This document shows positions 8,125 to 15,729 of a DNA stretch of 64,000 nt, piece by piece (positions within the stretch are counted from its first letter, which is position 1; every line of letters begins with the position of its first letter). Source of the DNA: Lachnospiraceae bacterium (GTDB taxonomy: Bacteria; Bacillota; Clostridia; Lachnospirales; Lachnospiraceae); assembly GCA_017453065.1 (NCBI GenBank), contig JAFTKW010000005.1, positions 1 to 64,000 on the forward strand, given 5' to 3'. Position numbers and translations under genes: made by a program. The notes beneath the pieces are model-generated. The model was not told the DNA's origin, made no database searches, and worked only from the letters and a program-made list of their open reading frames with translations.

Positions 8125-9129
8125 ATGGAAACAATAAAAGTTTTAGGTGTAGGTTTTTCTTGTGTGGATATAGTAAAAATGATAGAACATTCATTTGTTA
8201 GTTTTGGTGGCACTACGGGTAATGTTATAACAATATTATCACAATTGGGTTATGAAACACGACTTTTGACGGCGGACTATTCTGGTGAACTTGGGGATTG
8301 GTATAAAAGGGCATTGGAAATAAGGAATATAACCCCTATATATTTTCAAAAAAGTAATAAGAGAATTTCAGTGGTTGTAGAAGAGGTTAACTCAACCAAT
8401 GGTACTCATTTTTTTAGAACGACATGTCCTCGTTGTGGAAATAGTTTGATTAATGTTATCTTGCCATCTGTAGAAAAAGTAGTGGGATTTAGGTCACAAA
8501 TGGAATATTGCAATTTACTATTTTTTGATCGTTTTTCGGCAGGAATAAATTTTTTGGCAAATGCAAACGTAGATGGGTGGAATGTTTATGAGCCGAATGC
8601 ATTTCGGATGTATGGGAATTTGTTAAACGGTTGTCGAGCAGCTGACATTATTAAGTTTTCTGCAGAAAGAATTCCGGACAGAGTTTGTAATCAATTACTT
8701 CTTGATTTAGAGAGTTCTATGCCCCAAATTGTTATAGTAACTATGGGGAAAGATGGTTTGAGATTTTGTGTAAAAAAGGATAAGGAGTGGGGCGCATGGA
8801 ATTATCTTTCAAGTAGGAGTAGTGAAAATGTGGTGGATACAGCTGGTGCGGGTGATTGGTTAACAGCTGGATTTCTCCATGGGCTATTGTCAGAATATCC
8901 AGTGAAGCAAAGGATCCCAGAGGAAAAAGTAATAGAAAAATTGCAAAGAGCGCAGACGTTGGCTACAGTAGCATGTAGCTATATGGGAGCACAAGGTATA
9001 TTGAAAGATTCGAATGGAATTGACCTTTTGAGAACAATTACAAAATGCAATTTTTGGAGAATTCAGGATTCAGATATCGACGATCAATTAAAGTGTTTAG
9101 TGTGTGGTAGTACGGGGATAGGAAAATGA
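8125..9129 (+). CDS. PfkB-family sugar/nucleoside kinase
   Basis: This 334-residue protein has the PfkB signature DTAGAGDWLTAGFL at 238-251, where the last Asp of GAGD is the family catalytic base. The N-terminus has FSCVDI and a GGTTGN glycine stretch at 28-33, as in ribokinase-type enzymes. Two unusual CxxC pairs occur, CPRCG at 101-105 and CLVCG at 324-328, which could bind one zinc together. It is the last gene of the cassette, 7 bp after the preceding stop. The family phosphorylates the hydroxyl of a sugar or nucleoside. Together with the PRTase, HAD and NUDIX genes it points to synthesis or turnover of a nucleotide-like compound. Confidence 0.8.
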   Translation: METIKVLGVGFSCVDIVKMIEHSFVSFGGTTGNVITILSQLGYETRLLTADYSGELGDWYKRALEIRNITPIYFQKSNKRISVVVEEVNSTNGTHFFRTTCPRCGNSLINVILPSVEKVVGFRSQMEYCNLLFFDRFSAGINFLANANVDGWNVYEPNAFRMYGNLLNGCRAADIIKFSAERIPDRVCNQLLLDLESSMPQIVIVTMGKDGLRFCVKKDKEWGAWNYLSSRSSENVVDTAGAGDWLTAGFLHGLLSEYPVKQRIPEEKVIEKLQRAQTLATVACSYMGAQGILKDSNGIDLLRTITKCNFWRIQDSDIDDQLKCLVCGSTGIGK

Positions 9130-9268
9130 TATTTTTGTACTTATAGTGAAAAGAGTATGTGGCAAGTACCAGGTTGATGAATTAAAATACTAGTTGTTTA
9201 TTCATTAAGTAAACTAAAATAGAATTTTGTAAAAGCGGAGTTAATAGATGAGGGAGGAGGATGATTTC

Positions 9269-9399
9269 TTGGACTGATTAACATGCTAATCCAAGACGTT
9301 TGCGATACTTGATTGGACTCAGATAATTAAGAGATTCCTCCGTATATTTGGCTCTTTTCTTTGGCATAAGTTGCTCCTTTCATTTCGAAATGAGTCCAA
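9269..9399 (-). mobile_element. internally deleted IS3-family element (MITE-like)
   Basis: The ends TTGGACTGATT (9269-9279) and, inverted, AATGAGTCCAA (9389-9399) match at 10 of 11 positions. Inside, on the minus strand, a 29-codon frame runs from ATG 9367 to TAA 9278 and has an AAAGGAG ribosome site. Its first ten or so residues (MPKKRAKYTEE) look like the start of an IS3-family OrfA transposase, and the rest (SLNYLSPIKYRKRLGL) like the extreme C-terminus of OrfB. The middle of the IS, about 1.2 kb, is therefore gone while both termini are kept. The element is non-autonomous but could be moved by an intact relative. Confidence 0.65.
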
Positions 9400-9859
9400 C
9401 TTTATGTCCGCACCTCATCGTGACCAAAAGTGTCCTTTTCATTCTCTTAACCAATATTCGGGTTTTAGGGGGCACCCTAAAGTGAACAGCCTAGCTGTTC
9501 AGCGGTACTGTCGCGTAAAGTTTATGCAACTTTAGGCGTATCCTGTTTATTTCGCAGTCCAATTACGTTGGACAAATTCCAAAGTTCGAGACTGTGGACA
9601 GAATGGCTGGAAACCTTGATTTTACTAGGTTTTTCAATCCAACGATTTTGAAATATGTCCAGTGGCGCCGGATTCCGGTCGGAGACGTTAATCAAGGCAG
9701 TCTCACTTTTTGAGACTCTTTTTCCAGAGGCTCTGGAATCATAGAAAGTGTCACTTGCAACAAGAGAATACACGCGAATATGTATGAATCAAAAGTCATC
9801 AGCAGAAATGTTGGTGACTTTTGCATTTCACTCTAAATTTTTTTGTCAGATTTTTTTCG
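9400..9859. other. non-coding, highly structured stretch upstream of the recombination module
   Basis: No gene with a ribosome binding site is evident. The stretch holds several perfect small hairpins: TTTAGGG/CCCTAAA at 9464-9481, GAACAGC/GCTGTTC at 9484-9500, GTCTCA/TGAGAC followed by a T-rich run near 9700-9724, CCAGAG/CTCTGG beside it, and AAAAGTCA/TGACTTTT further right near 9790-9822. An 83-codon minus-strand frame at 9773-9522 lies across it but has no convincing ribosome site. The structure density suggests a regulatory leader, an origin-like region or a transfer-related site of the integrative element. Confidence 0.4.
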
Positions 9860-9957
9860 TCAGCTTTTTTTGACTCCAAGTAATAACTGACAGGAGAAAA
9901 AGTTGAGGAAAATTTTATCAAATTTTTGCAATCAGCTTTTTTTGACCCTAAGTACTA
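9859..9957 (+). repeat. pair of 27-bp direct repeats before the orf-xis-int module
   Basis: Two copies of a sequence starting TCAGCTTTTTTTGAC and ending AAGTANTAA lie at about 9860-9886 and 9932-9958, 72 bp apart, with 3 mismatches between them. A shorter GTCAGATTTTTTT variant precedes the first copy. They lie immediately upstream of the first gene of the recombination module. Such spaced repeats often bind a DNA-binding protein of the element; here the ligand is unknown. Confidence 0.5.
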
Positions 9958-9977
9958 AGCAGAAGGAGGTAAAGAAA

Positions 9978-10517
9978 ATGCAAAAGCGATGGTTAGAACA
10001 TTTTTGTAAGTACAGACATATTTGTGAGTTCCTTGGCAATGAGGGCAAGGAGAAAGAGGAAATCAAAGAGTATCTGATACAGGAGTTGGGGCTGCCGGAG
10101 GCAACTGCCCGGTATCAGATGCAGAGGGCATTGGAGGATGAGGATGGAATCGTCAAAAGTTTCGGTTGGAAATTCTATTTGGACGAAGAGAAGTTCAAAG
10201 CGGTTATAGAGGATTTGCGTTCCATCTATCCTATCAGGTTAAAGCCTTATCCATATCCGCCCAAGGAGGAAACAGAGGCAAGGGATGGATTGATGGAGAT
10301 GAAACGGAAATGTGCAGCCCTTGAGCTGAAGTATGAGTTGCTCCGTTATCATTATTTAGAAACACAGGCATGGTATTATGATGCAAAGTCGGACTTGGCA
10401 GAGGCGCAAGGTAACGGAACGGAATCGTGTAGGTATTTCGATAAGATGGATGAACTGTTGGGACAGGCAATTAAGTTAAAACAGCAACTGGAAGAGAGAG
10501 GAGTGAAGGTGGATTGA
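9978..10517 (+). CDS. hypothetical protein of the integrative element
   Basis: The 179-residue product is read from ATG 9978, which has a perfect AGAAGGAGG site 9 nt upstream; longer starts upstream lie inside the direct repeat. The N-terminus contains a possible helix-turn-helix (EIKEYLIQELGLPEATARYQ), and the C-terminal half is strongly helical and charged, probably a coiled coil. It is not a family I recognise. Its TGA overlaps the excisionase ATG by one base, so the two are translationally linked. A DNA-binding role in control or replication of the element is plausible but unproven. Confidence 0.55.
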   Translation: MQKRWLEHFCKYRHICEFLGNEGKEKEEIKEYLIQELGLPEATARYQMQRALEDEDGIVKSFGWKFYLDEEKFKAVIEDLRSIYPIRLKPYPYPPKEETEARDGLMEMKRKCAALELKYELLRYHYLETQAWYYDAKSDLAEAQGNGTESCRYFDKMDELLGQAIKLKQQLEERGVKVD

Positions 10518-10705
10518 TGACGGATAAGATTGATAAAAAGGCATTACTCAATGTAAAAGAAATGTGTGAGTATTTGGGGATCGGTCAGACCAAGGCGAGA
10601 GAACTCCTTGCTGATCCGAAAAACAGTTTTACCGTCCGTATCGGTAACAGACTATATGCACACAAAGGAAGGCTGGATACATGGCTACTGAATCAAATTT
10701 TATAA
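10517..10705 (+). CDS. xis: excisionase (Tn916 Xis-like, MerR-type wHTH)
   Basis: This 62-residue protein reads ALLNVKEMCEYLGIGQTKAR..., followed by a short wing ending in GNRLYAHKGRLDTWL. That is the usual form of Xis proteins of Tn916-type elements and of small helix-turn-helix domains of the same superfamily. ATG 10517 overlaps the preceding stop (TGATG). Xis bends DNA at the element ends and steers the integrase toward excision. It lies 141 bp before the integrase start. Confidence 0.8.
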   Translation: MTDKIDKKALLNVKEMCEYLGIGQTKARELLADPKNSFTVRIGNRLYAHKGRLDTWLLNQIL

Positions 10706-10846
10706 GTGAAAAATGTGTCGTTTATGTATTTGCGATATATACCAAACGACACGCTGAAATGGTTGAAAAATTCAAGGTTTTATGGTAATATAGATGGGAT
10801 ATTTGATGTTTCCTTATCTAAGCTACAGCCTAGAAAGGAGGCACAA

Positions 10847-11986
10847 ATGGGGAAATCCCTTAATGGTAAAGAATTAGGAAAAGGAATTTCACAGAGGAAG
10901 GATGGTCTGTATCAGGCACGTTTCGTAAATCGCTTCGGTAAAAGAGAGACGATTTATGCGAAAACGTTGAACGAGATTCGACATCAATTAAGGACAGAGC
11001 AGTACGAAGACGAGAAGATGCTTAATGTCATAAGCAAGGAAATGACTCTGGATGAATGGTATGAGATTTGGATGAATACCTGTAAGAAGAATTGCAGAAG
11101 CTCTACAAAAGAGACGTATGCAGGTCATTACAGAAGAATCCAAAAGGAGCTAGGTTGGATAAAACTGACCAACCTAAATCTCATCGTATTACAGCAGGTG
11201 TTCAACGAACTTCGAAGTGACAATGAGCGTAAGAACTCTAAAAAGATTTTGGCAGATATGTTGGAGAAAGCCATTGATGCAGAATTGCTAATCAAGAACG
11301 TGGCGAAGCAAATCAACACCAAGGTTAGTAAAGAGGATAAAAAAGAGCGTCGTGTACTTACGGTTAAAGAAACGGAACTTTTTCTAAAGCAGGCAGAATC
11401 GAGTATTTATTACAATCTTTTTGTCGTAGCGTTAGAGACAGGACTTCGTATCGGAGAATTGATGGCATTGACTTGGTCAGATATAGACTTGAAAAAGAAA
11501 GTGTTGTATGTGCGGCATACATTGTGCTATTTTCGTAAGGATGGAAAATACACCTTTGAAATGCACGACACCAAGACGAAGAACGGTAGAAGAACGATTC
11601 CGCTTACACAAAAAGCCTATGAGGCTTTGCGGAAACAGAAGGTTCAGAAACTGGAAATCGAATTGAAAGGCAGAAAGGCTCCTGAAGGATACGAGGATTT
11701 AGTGTTTGTAACTAGGAATAACAGACCGATACAGCAGTTTATCGTACAGGAAGGAATCGAAGCCTGTGTTCGCAACATACAAAAACAACATCCGGAGTTT
11801 GAGAAGTTCTCACCACATTGTTTTCGCCACACTTTTGCTACAAGAGCAATTGAAAACGGAATGCAGCCAAAAACTTTGCAAAAGATATTAGGGCATGGTT
11901 CTTTGCAGATGACGATGGATTTGTATTGTCATGTGACAGATGATACCTTGTTCGAGGCGATGAGGTTGATGGAAAAGGCAGTGTGA
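10847..11986 (+). CDS. int: tyrosine recombinase / integrase
   Basis: The product has 379 residues from ATG 10847, chosen because AGAAAGGAGG precedes it; an earlier in-frame start would add 47 poorly conserved residues. An AP2-like arm-binding N-terminus (GISQRKDGLYQARFVNRFGKR) is followed by a SAM-like core-binding domain and the catalytic domain. Visible catalytic residues are the Arg of ETGLRIGELMAL, the HCFRHTF box (HxxR), the His of LGHGSLQMT, and the Tyr of MDLYCHV. All are intact, so the enzyme should be active. It is the last gene of the element, next to pyrE, the usual position for an integrase beside an attachment site. Confidence 0.92.
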   Translation: MGKSLNGKELGKGISQRKDGLYQARFVNRFGKRETIYAKTLNEIRHQLRTEQYEDEKMLNVISKEMTLDEWYEIWMNTCKKNCRSSTKETYAGHYRRIQKELGWIKLTNLNLIVLQQVFNELRSDNERKNSKKILADMLEKAIDAELLIKNVAKQINTKVSKEDKKERRVLTVKETELFLKQAESSIYYNLFVVALETGLRIGELMALTWSDIDLKKKVLYVRHTLCYFRKDGKYTFEMHDTKTKNGRRTIPLTQKAYEALRKQKVQKLEIELKGRKAPEGYEDLVFVTRNNRPIQQFIVQEGIEACVRNIQKQHPEFEKFSPHCFRHTFATRAIENGMQPKTLQKILGHGSLQMTMDLYCHVTDDTLFEAMRLMEKAV

Positions 11987-12214
11987 TGGCAGTACGAGCA
12001 TGCACCTCGAAAGCGAAGCTTTCTCGGTCACGGCTGTCGCCGTATATGTCTAAGCTTGAATATGTCCTTATGTGTGCGAGCACCCAACGGACAATTCAAT
12101 CTTATCCATGCATGGCTCGTAGCTAGCGTGAATGGTGTAAAAATGGTGTAGTAACACATTTTTTAGAAAAGAGAAAACGGCGAAAAGCCCGTAAATACAG
12201 GAGGTTTAAACAAT
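11987..12214. other. junction between the integrase and pyrE, likely attachment region
   Basis: There is no gene in these 228 bp. The perfect hairpin GAAAGC-GAA-GCTTTC lies at 12009-12023 and a CGGC/GCCG pair near 12031-12042. Two direct copies of AATGGTGTA stand at 12131-12139 and 12142-12150. The pyrE ribosome site AGGAGG is just before 12215. The right attachment site of the element should be here, but the matching left copy cannot be identified in the window. Confidence 0.4.
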
Positions 12215-12895
12215 ATGGAAGCTTACAAGCAGGAATTTATTGAGTTTATGATAGACAGCCAGGTGCTGAAATTTGGCGATTTTACTTTGAAGAGTGGACG
12301 TAAGAGCCCATTCTTTATGAATGCAGGTGGATATGTGACCGGTTCACAGCTTAAGAAACTTGGTGAATACTATGCCAAAGCAATTCACGACCAGTACGGA
12401 GATGATTTTGACGTGCTCTTTGGACCAGCCTACAAGGGTATTCCAATCAGCGTTGTGACAGCAATCGCTTTTAGCGAGTTGTACGGCAAAGAAATTCGTT
12501 ACTGCTCCGACCGCAAAGAAGAAAAAGACCATGGCGCAGACAAGGGAAGTTTCCTTGGAAGTAAGCTGAAAGATGGCGACAGAGTGGTAATGATTGAAGA
12601 CGTAACCACATCTGGCAAATCCATGGAAGAGACTGTTCCAAAGGTAAGAGGGGCAGCAGATGTAGAAATTATCGGTCTGATGGTTTCCTTGAACCGTATG
12701 GAAGTTGGCCTTGGCGGACAAAAGAGTGCTTTGGATGAAATCAAAGAAACCTATGGCTTTGATGCACATGCGATTGTAGATATGGCAGAGGTGACAGAGT
12801 ACCTCTACAACAGACCATACAAAGGACAGGTATACATCGACGATACTTTAAAAGCAGCTATAGATGCATACTATGAGCAGTATGGCGTGAAGTAA
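12215..12895 (+). CDS. pyrE: orotate phosphoribosyltransferase
   Basis: This 226-residue enzyme converts orotate and PRPP to orotidine 5'-monophosphate in UMP synthesis. The PRPP loop is VMIEDVTTSGKSMEE (about residues 127-141). The N-terminal KFGDFTLKSGRKSPFFMNAG and the catalytic-loop lysines in YCSDRKEEKDHG are typical. The start has AGGAGG 8 nt upstream. Other pyr genes are not adjacent: the integrative element ends directly upstream, so pyrE may have been separated from the rest of its operon. Confidence 0.95.
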   Translation: MEAYKQEFIEFMIDSQVLKFGDFTLKSGRKSPFFMNAGGYVTGSQLKKLGEYYAKAIHDQYGDDFDVLFGPAYKGIPISVVTAIAFSELYGKEIRYCSDRKEEKDHGADKGSFLGSKLKDGDRVVMIEDVTTSGKSMEETVPKVRGAADVEIIGLMVSLNRMEVGLGGQKSALDEIKETYGFDAHAIVDMAEVTEYLYNRPYKGQVYIDDTLKAAIDAYYEQYGVK

Positions 12896-12919
12896 TCTGC
12901 AAGATATAGGAGATTTGGT

Positions 12920-13069
12920 ATGGAAAGAGTTTTTAAAACTATGAGAGGGACTGGAGCCCTGAATATTGCATTGGGTGTAGTTGTATTGGTAGTTGGAGTT
13001 GCATCTGGAGTGTTGCTCATTATTGGTGGTGCAAAACTTTTAGGAGACAAATCCAAGATTCTGTTTTAA
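12920..13069 (+). CDS. small hydrophobic protein
   Basis: This 49-codon gene follows pyrE by 24 bp and has AGGAGA upstream of its ATG. The product is one long hydrophobic segment (residues about 14-40, ALNIALGVVVLVVGV...) with a basic N-terminus and a short charged tail. It should be a single-pass or hairpin membrane peptide. A terminator directly follows it, which supports it as a real final gene of the pyrE transcript. I do not recognise a family. Confidence 0.65.
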   Translation: MERVFKTMRGTGALNIALGVVVLVVGVASGVLLIIGGAKLLGDKSKILF

Positions 13070-13077
13070 ACAAAAGT

Positions 13078-13110
13078 GGGCACTGTGCGAAATGCACAGG
13101 TGCCCTTTTT
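13078..13110 (+). terminator. Rho-independent terminator
   Basis: GGGCAC-TGTGC and GCACA-GGTGCCC form a stem with a small bulge around a GAAAT loop, followed by TTTTT. It closes the pyrE transcript. Confidence 0.8.
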
Positions 13111-13193
13111 CCATTTCTAGCAGTCGTGCTAATAGAAATGAAAAGGGTAGATGTACACGCCAAATCAAGTGTCAATGTTGAGAGGATATAGGG

Positions 13194-13514
13194 ATGAAAC
13201 GTCATAAAGGGTATATATTTACAAACAGAAGACATTCACAAAAGGCAATTATGTCCACTATTTTGGGAGTGATTAGCACAGCATCCATGCTGGTGGTCAT
13301 ATACCTAAGCTTTTTGCTCAAAGGACAGGCACCTGCTTCCTACGGACTGACAGGCCTTCTGGCACTGGTCATGTCTTTCGTGGGATTGGTTTTAGGCATC
13401 AAGACAGTGCTGGAGCGAGAAAGATTCAAACTGTTTCCGATTTTGGGAATTGTGTTTAATTTAGCAGCCATTGCGATAGTGGCATTTATATTTTATTTGG
13501 GCGTATATGCCTAA
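13194..13514 (+). CDS. small multi-pass membrane protein (DUF6142-like)
   Basis: This 106-residue protein has a basic, His-rich N-terminus followed by three hydrophobic segments at about 20-43, 52-68 and 80-104. It resembles small uncharacterised membrane proteins of Lachnospiraceae (DUF6142 from memory). ATG 13194 has AGAGGATATAGGG upstream. It lies 9 bp before the aminopeptidase gene and is probably co-transcribed with it. No function is known. Confidence 0.7.
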   Translation: MKRHKGYIFTNRRHSQKAIMSTILGVISTASMLVVIYLSFLLKGQAPASYGLTGLLALVMSFVGLVLGIKTVLERERFKLFPILGIVFNLAAIAIVAFIFYLGVYA

Positions 13515-13523
13515 GGAGGAACT

Positions 13524-15587
13524 ATGGAGAATTTAGATTTTTTGATGGAAAGATATGACTTGGCCAAGGGACGACTTGCAGAAATTGCACAGGAAGACTT
13601 TGCAGACCAGGCCTTGAAGGGATATTTTGGCCAGTGTGTGGATTGGCTTGAACTCATGTGCACTAATTACGAAAGATTGCAGCAGGGACTTTATGAGACG
13701 GAAGGATTAGAGACCCTAAAGCAGTGGAACCATGAGATGTATGAAGACATCATGGTGGAAAACTACGACCACAGTTATGCCAACCCAGACTATGCAGTGA
13801 GCGTCCTTGGAGAGGAAATGGGTCAGCTACTTTGTGTTATTTATACGGAACTTCGTAGCCTGATTGTTCCAGTGTTTGCCAAGGATTTGGAGATGCTGGT
13901 TATATACATGGAACTGTTTATAGAGATTTATCACAGTTTCGAAGATGCTATGGCAGAGACAGGTAAACTTCCTGACAAAGAGACTATCCGCCAGATTTTC
14001 TATTGGTTTGTCAGTGACTATGCAGACATTGCAGCAGAGAGAGCGGTGGCGGCTCAGGTGGACCCTTCGGTGGGATATGGAAGAGACATTGTGATGAACA
14101 GTGATTTGTCTGATCCACGTTATTTGTTCCGCTATGGCTCCCATGTGTCCGATAATGAGATTCGTATGTCTCAGTATTTAAACAGTCTCCCATCAGAGCG
14201 CATTAAACTGATGGCAGACACCTATACAGAGGGCTATCGCATTGGTTTTGAAATGACAGGCAAGGACCTTAGCAAAAAGAAGACTGCCACTGTGATATTC
14301 CCAATTGGCTTTGAGGCCATGGTGCGTCAAGCGGTGCTCAACTTGGAGGCCATTGGTCTTCAGGCTTTGATGGGAAGAGGCGTGATGAGCTTACTTCAGG
14401 GTAGTGTAGGCGGTTTCTTTGGAAATGATCCTAACGAGCAGTATGGCTTTGACCACAAAGATGATATTGCTCTTGTGTTTGACAAAGCGTTGATTCAGCG
14501 CAAACTGGAAGTGCGTAAAAACGCTTTTGAGGAGAACAAAAAGTGGGCAGCATATCTGGCAGGCCCAGCGGTAATCGAGACTTTTGGTAAGGAGCCATTC
14601 AGCCCAGTGCCAAAGGCTAACGCTTGCAAGTTGTCCAGTCAGCAGCAGGCTATGCAGGTAGAGTTTAGAAGTCAGTCCATGATGCTTCAGATGCAGTATA
14701 TCAATCCAGAGGAGAGAAGCTTTACTATCATCGCATTCCCAGATACACACATCGGAGAGCAGTTTGAAACCATTTTTGATGAAGTCATTGGTCTGAACAC
14801 CTTGGATTACAAATTGTACCAGGGAATTCAGCAGACCATTATAGATGCTTTAGATACTGCACAGACTGTGCGCATCAAGGGCATGAATGGCAATCACACA
14901 GATTTGACCGTTGCCATGTATGAGATGAAGGACCCAAGCAAGGAGACTATCTTTGAAAACTGCGTGGCAGATGTAAATATTCCAGTAGGTGAAGTGTTCA
15001 CTTCTCCTAAGTTGAAAGGTACCAATGGTGTGCTTCATGTAACCAAGGTATTCCTTCATGGCTTCGAATACAGAGATTTGGATATCCAGTTTGTGGATGG
15101 TATGATTGGCGAATACTCCTGCTCTAACTTTGCGGATGCGGCAGAAGGAAAGAAATACATCAAAGAGAATATCTTGGCAAACCATGACACACTCCCAATG
15201 GGCGAGTTTGCTATCGGCACCAATACTACTGCCTATGTGGTAGGAAGAAAGTATGATATTGCAGCCAAACTTCCTATCCTCATTGCAGAGAAGACAGGTC
15301 CTCACTTTGCAGTGGGTGATACCTGCTATTCCCACGAGGAAGAATTGGTGACCTACAATCCAGATGGAAAACAGATTGTGGCAAGAGAAAATGAAGTTTC
15401 TGCACTAAGAAAGACAGATCCAGCCAAGGCTTACTTGAACTGTCACACCGATATCACCATTCCTTATGATGAACTTGGTGAACTGACAGCAGTTAGAGCA
15501 GATGGAAGTGAGATTTGCATCATCAAAGAGGGCAGATTTGTGCTTCCTGGATGCGAGCAGTTGAACCTTCCTTTGGAAAATAACTAA
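13524..15587 (+). CDS. M29-type aminopeptidase, enlarged form
   Basis: This 687-residue protein has the metal-site motifs of M29 (AmpS/aminopeptidase T-like) peptidases in its C-terminal half: GEVFTSP (about 489-495), LPMGEFAIGTN (about 557-567) and TGPHFAVGDTCYSHEEE (about 590-606), which supply the Glu and His ligands. Such enzymes remove N-terminal residues from peptides in the cytoplasm using two divalent metals. Classical members have about 410 residues. The first 270 or so residues here are an extra, mostly helical and acidic region. There is no signal peptide. AAGGAGG precedes the start. Confidence 0.85.
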   Translation: MENLDFLMERYDLAKGRLAEIAQEDFADQALKGYFGQCVDWLELMCTNYERLQQGLYETEGLETLKQWNHEMYEDIMVENYDHSYANPDYAVSVLGEEMGQLLCVIYTELRSLIVPVFAKDLEMLVIYMELFIEIYHSFEDAMAETGKLPDKETIRQIFYWFVSDYADIAAERAVAAQVDPSVGYGRDIVMNSDLSDPRYLFRYGSHVSDNEIRMSQYLNSLPSERIKLMADTYTEGYRIGFEMTGKDLSKKKTATVIFPIGFEAMVRQAVLNLEAIGLQALMGRGVMSLLQGSVGGFFGNDPNEQYGFDHKDDIALVFDKALIQRKLEVRKNAFEENKKWAAYLAGPAVIETFGKEPFSPVPKANACKLSSQQQAMQVEFRSQSMMLQMQYINPEERSFTIIAFPDTHIGEQFETIFDEVIGLNTLDYKLYQGIQQTIIDALDTAQTVRIKGMNGNHTDLTVAMYEMKDPSKETIFENCVADVNIPVGEVFTSPKLKGTNGVLHVTKVFLHGFEYRDLDIQFVDGMIGEYSCSNFADAAEGKKYIKENILANHDTLPMGEFAIGTNTTAYVVGRKYDIAAKLPILIAEKTGPHFAVGDTCYSHEEELVTYNPDGKQIVARENEVSALRKTDPAKAYLNCHTDITIPYDELGELTAVRADGSEICIIKEGRFVLPGCEQLNLPLENN

Positions 15588-15653
15588 AATAATTGACCCT
15601 TTTTGGTGGTTTTTGTGCAATCCTATAGAATTTTAGAAAAAGCCAATTTAAGA

Positions 15654-15682
15654 TTGCGAACAAAGTAGATTTTTAGTAAACT
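15654..15682 (+). promoter_or_regulatory. candidate promoter of the pur operon
   Basis: TTGCGA (15654-15659) and TAAACT (15677-15682) are spaced by 17 bp, 48 bp before the purE start. The -10 box is imperfect. I saw no purine riboswitch consensus in the 142-bp gap. Confidence 0.4.
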
Positions 15683-15729
15683 ATATTTGGATATTTATGT
15701 CGTAAAAAAGTGAATTTGGAGGATTTATA

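Noticed and set aside
9522-9773. 83-codon minus-strand frame in the structured non-coding stretch
   Set aside because: No convincing ribosome site or recognised domain. It lies across several hairpins of the presumed leader. It may look conserved only because the DNA is conserved within related elements.
13836-15335. Several minus-strand frames of 100-160 codons within the aminopeptidase gene
   Set aside because: Antisense shadows of a long, well-supported sense gene, without ribosome sites.
15588-15729. Purine riboswitch upstream of purE, and similarly before purL
   Set aside because: The expected three-stem core with conserved loop bases was not found in either leader; only promoter-like boxes are visible.
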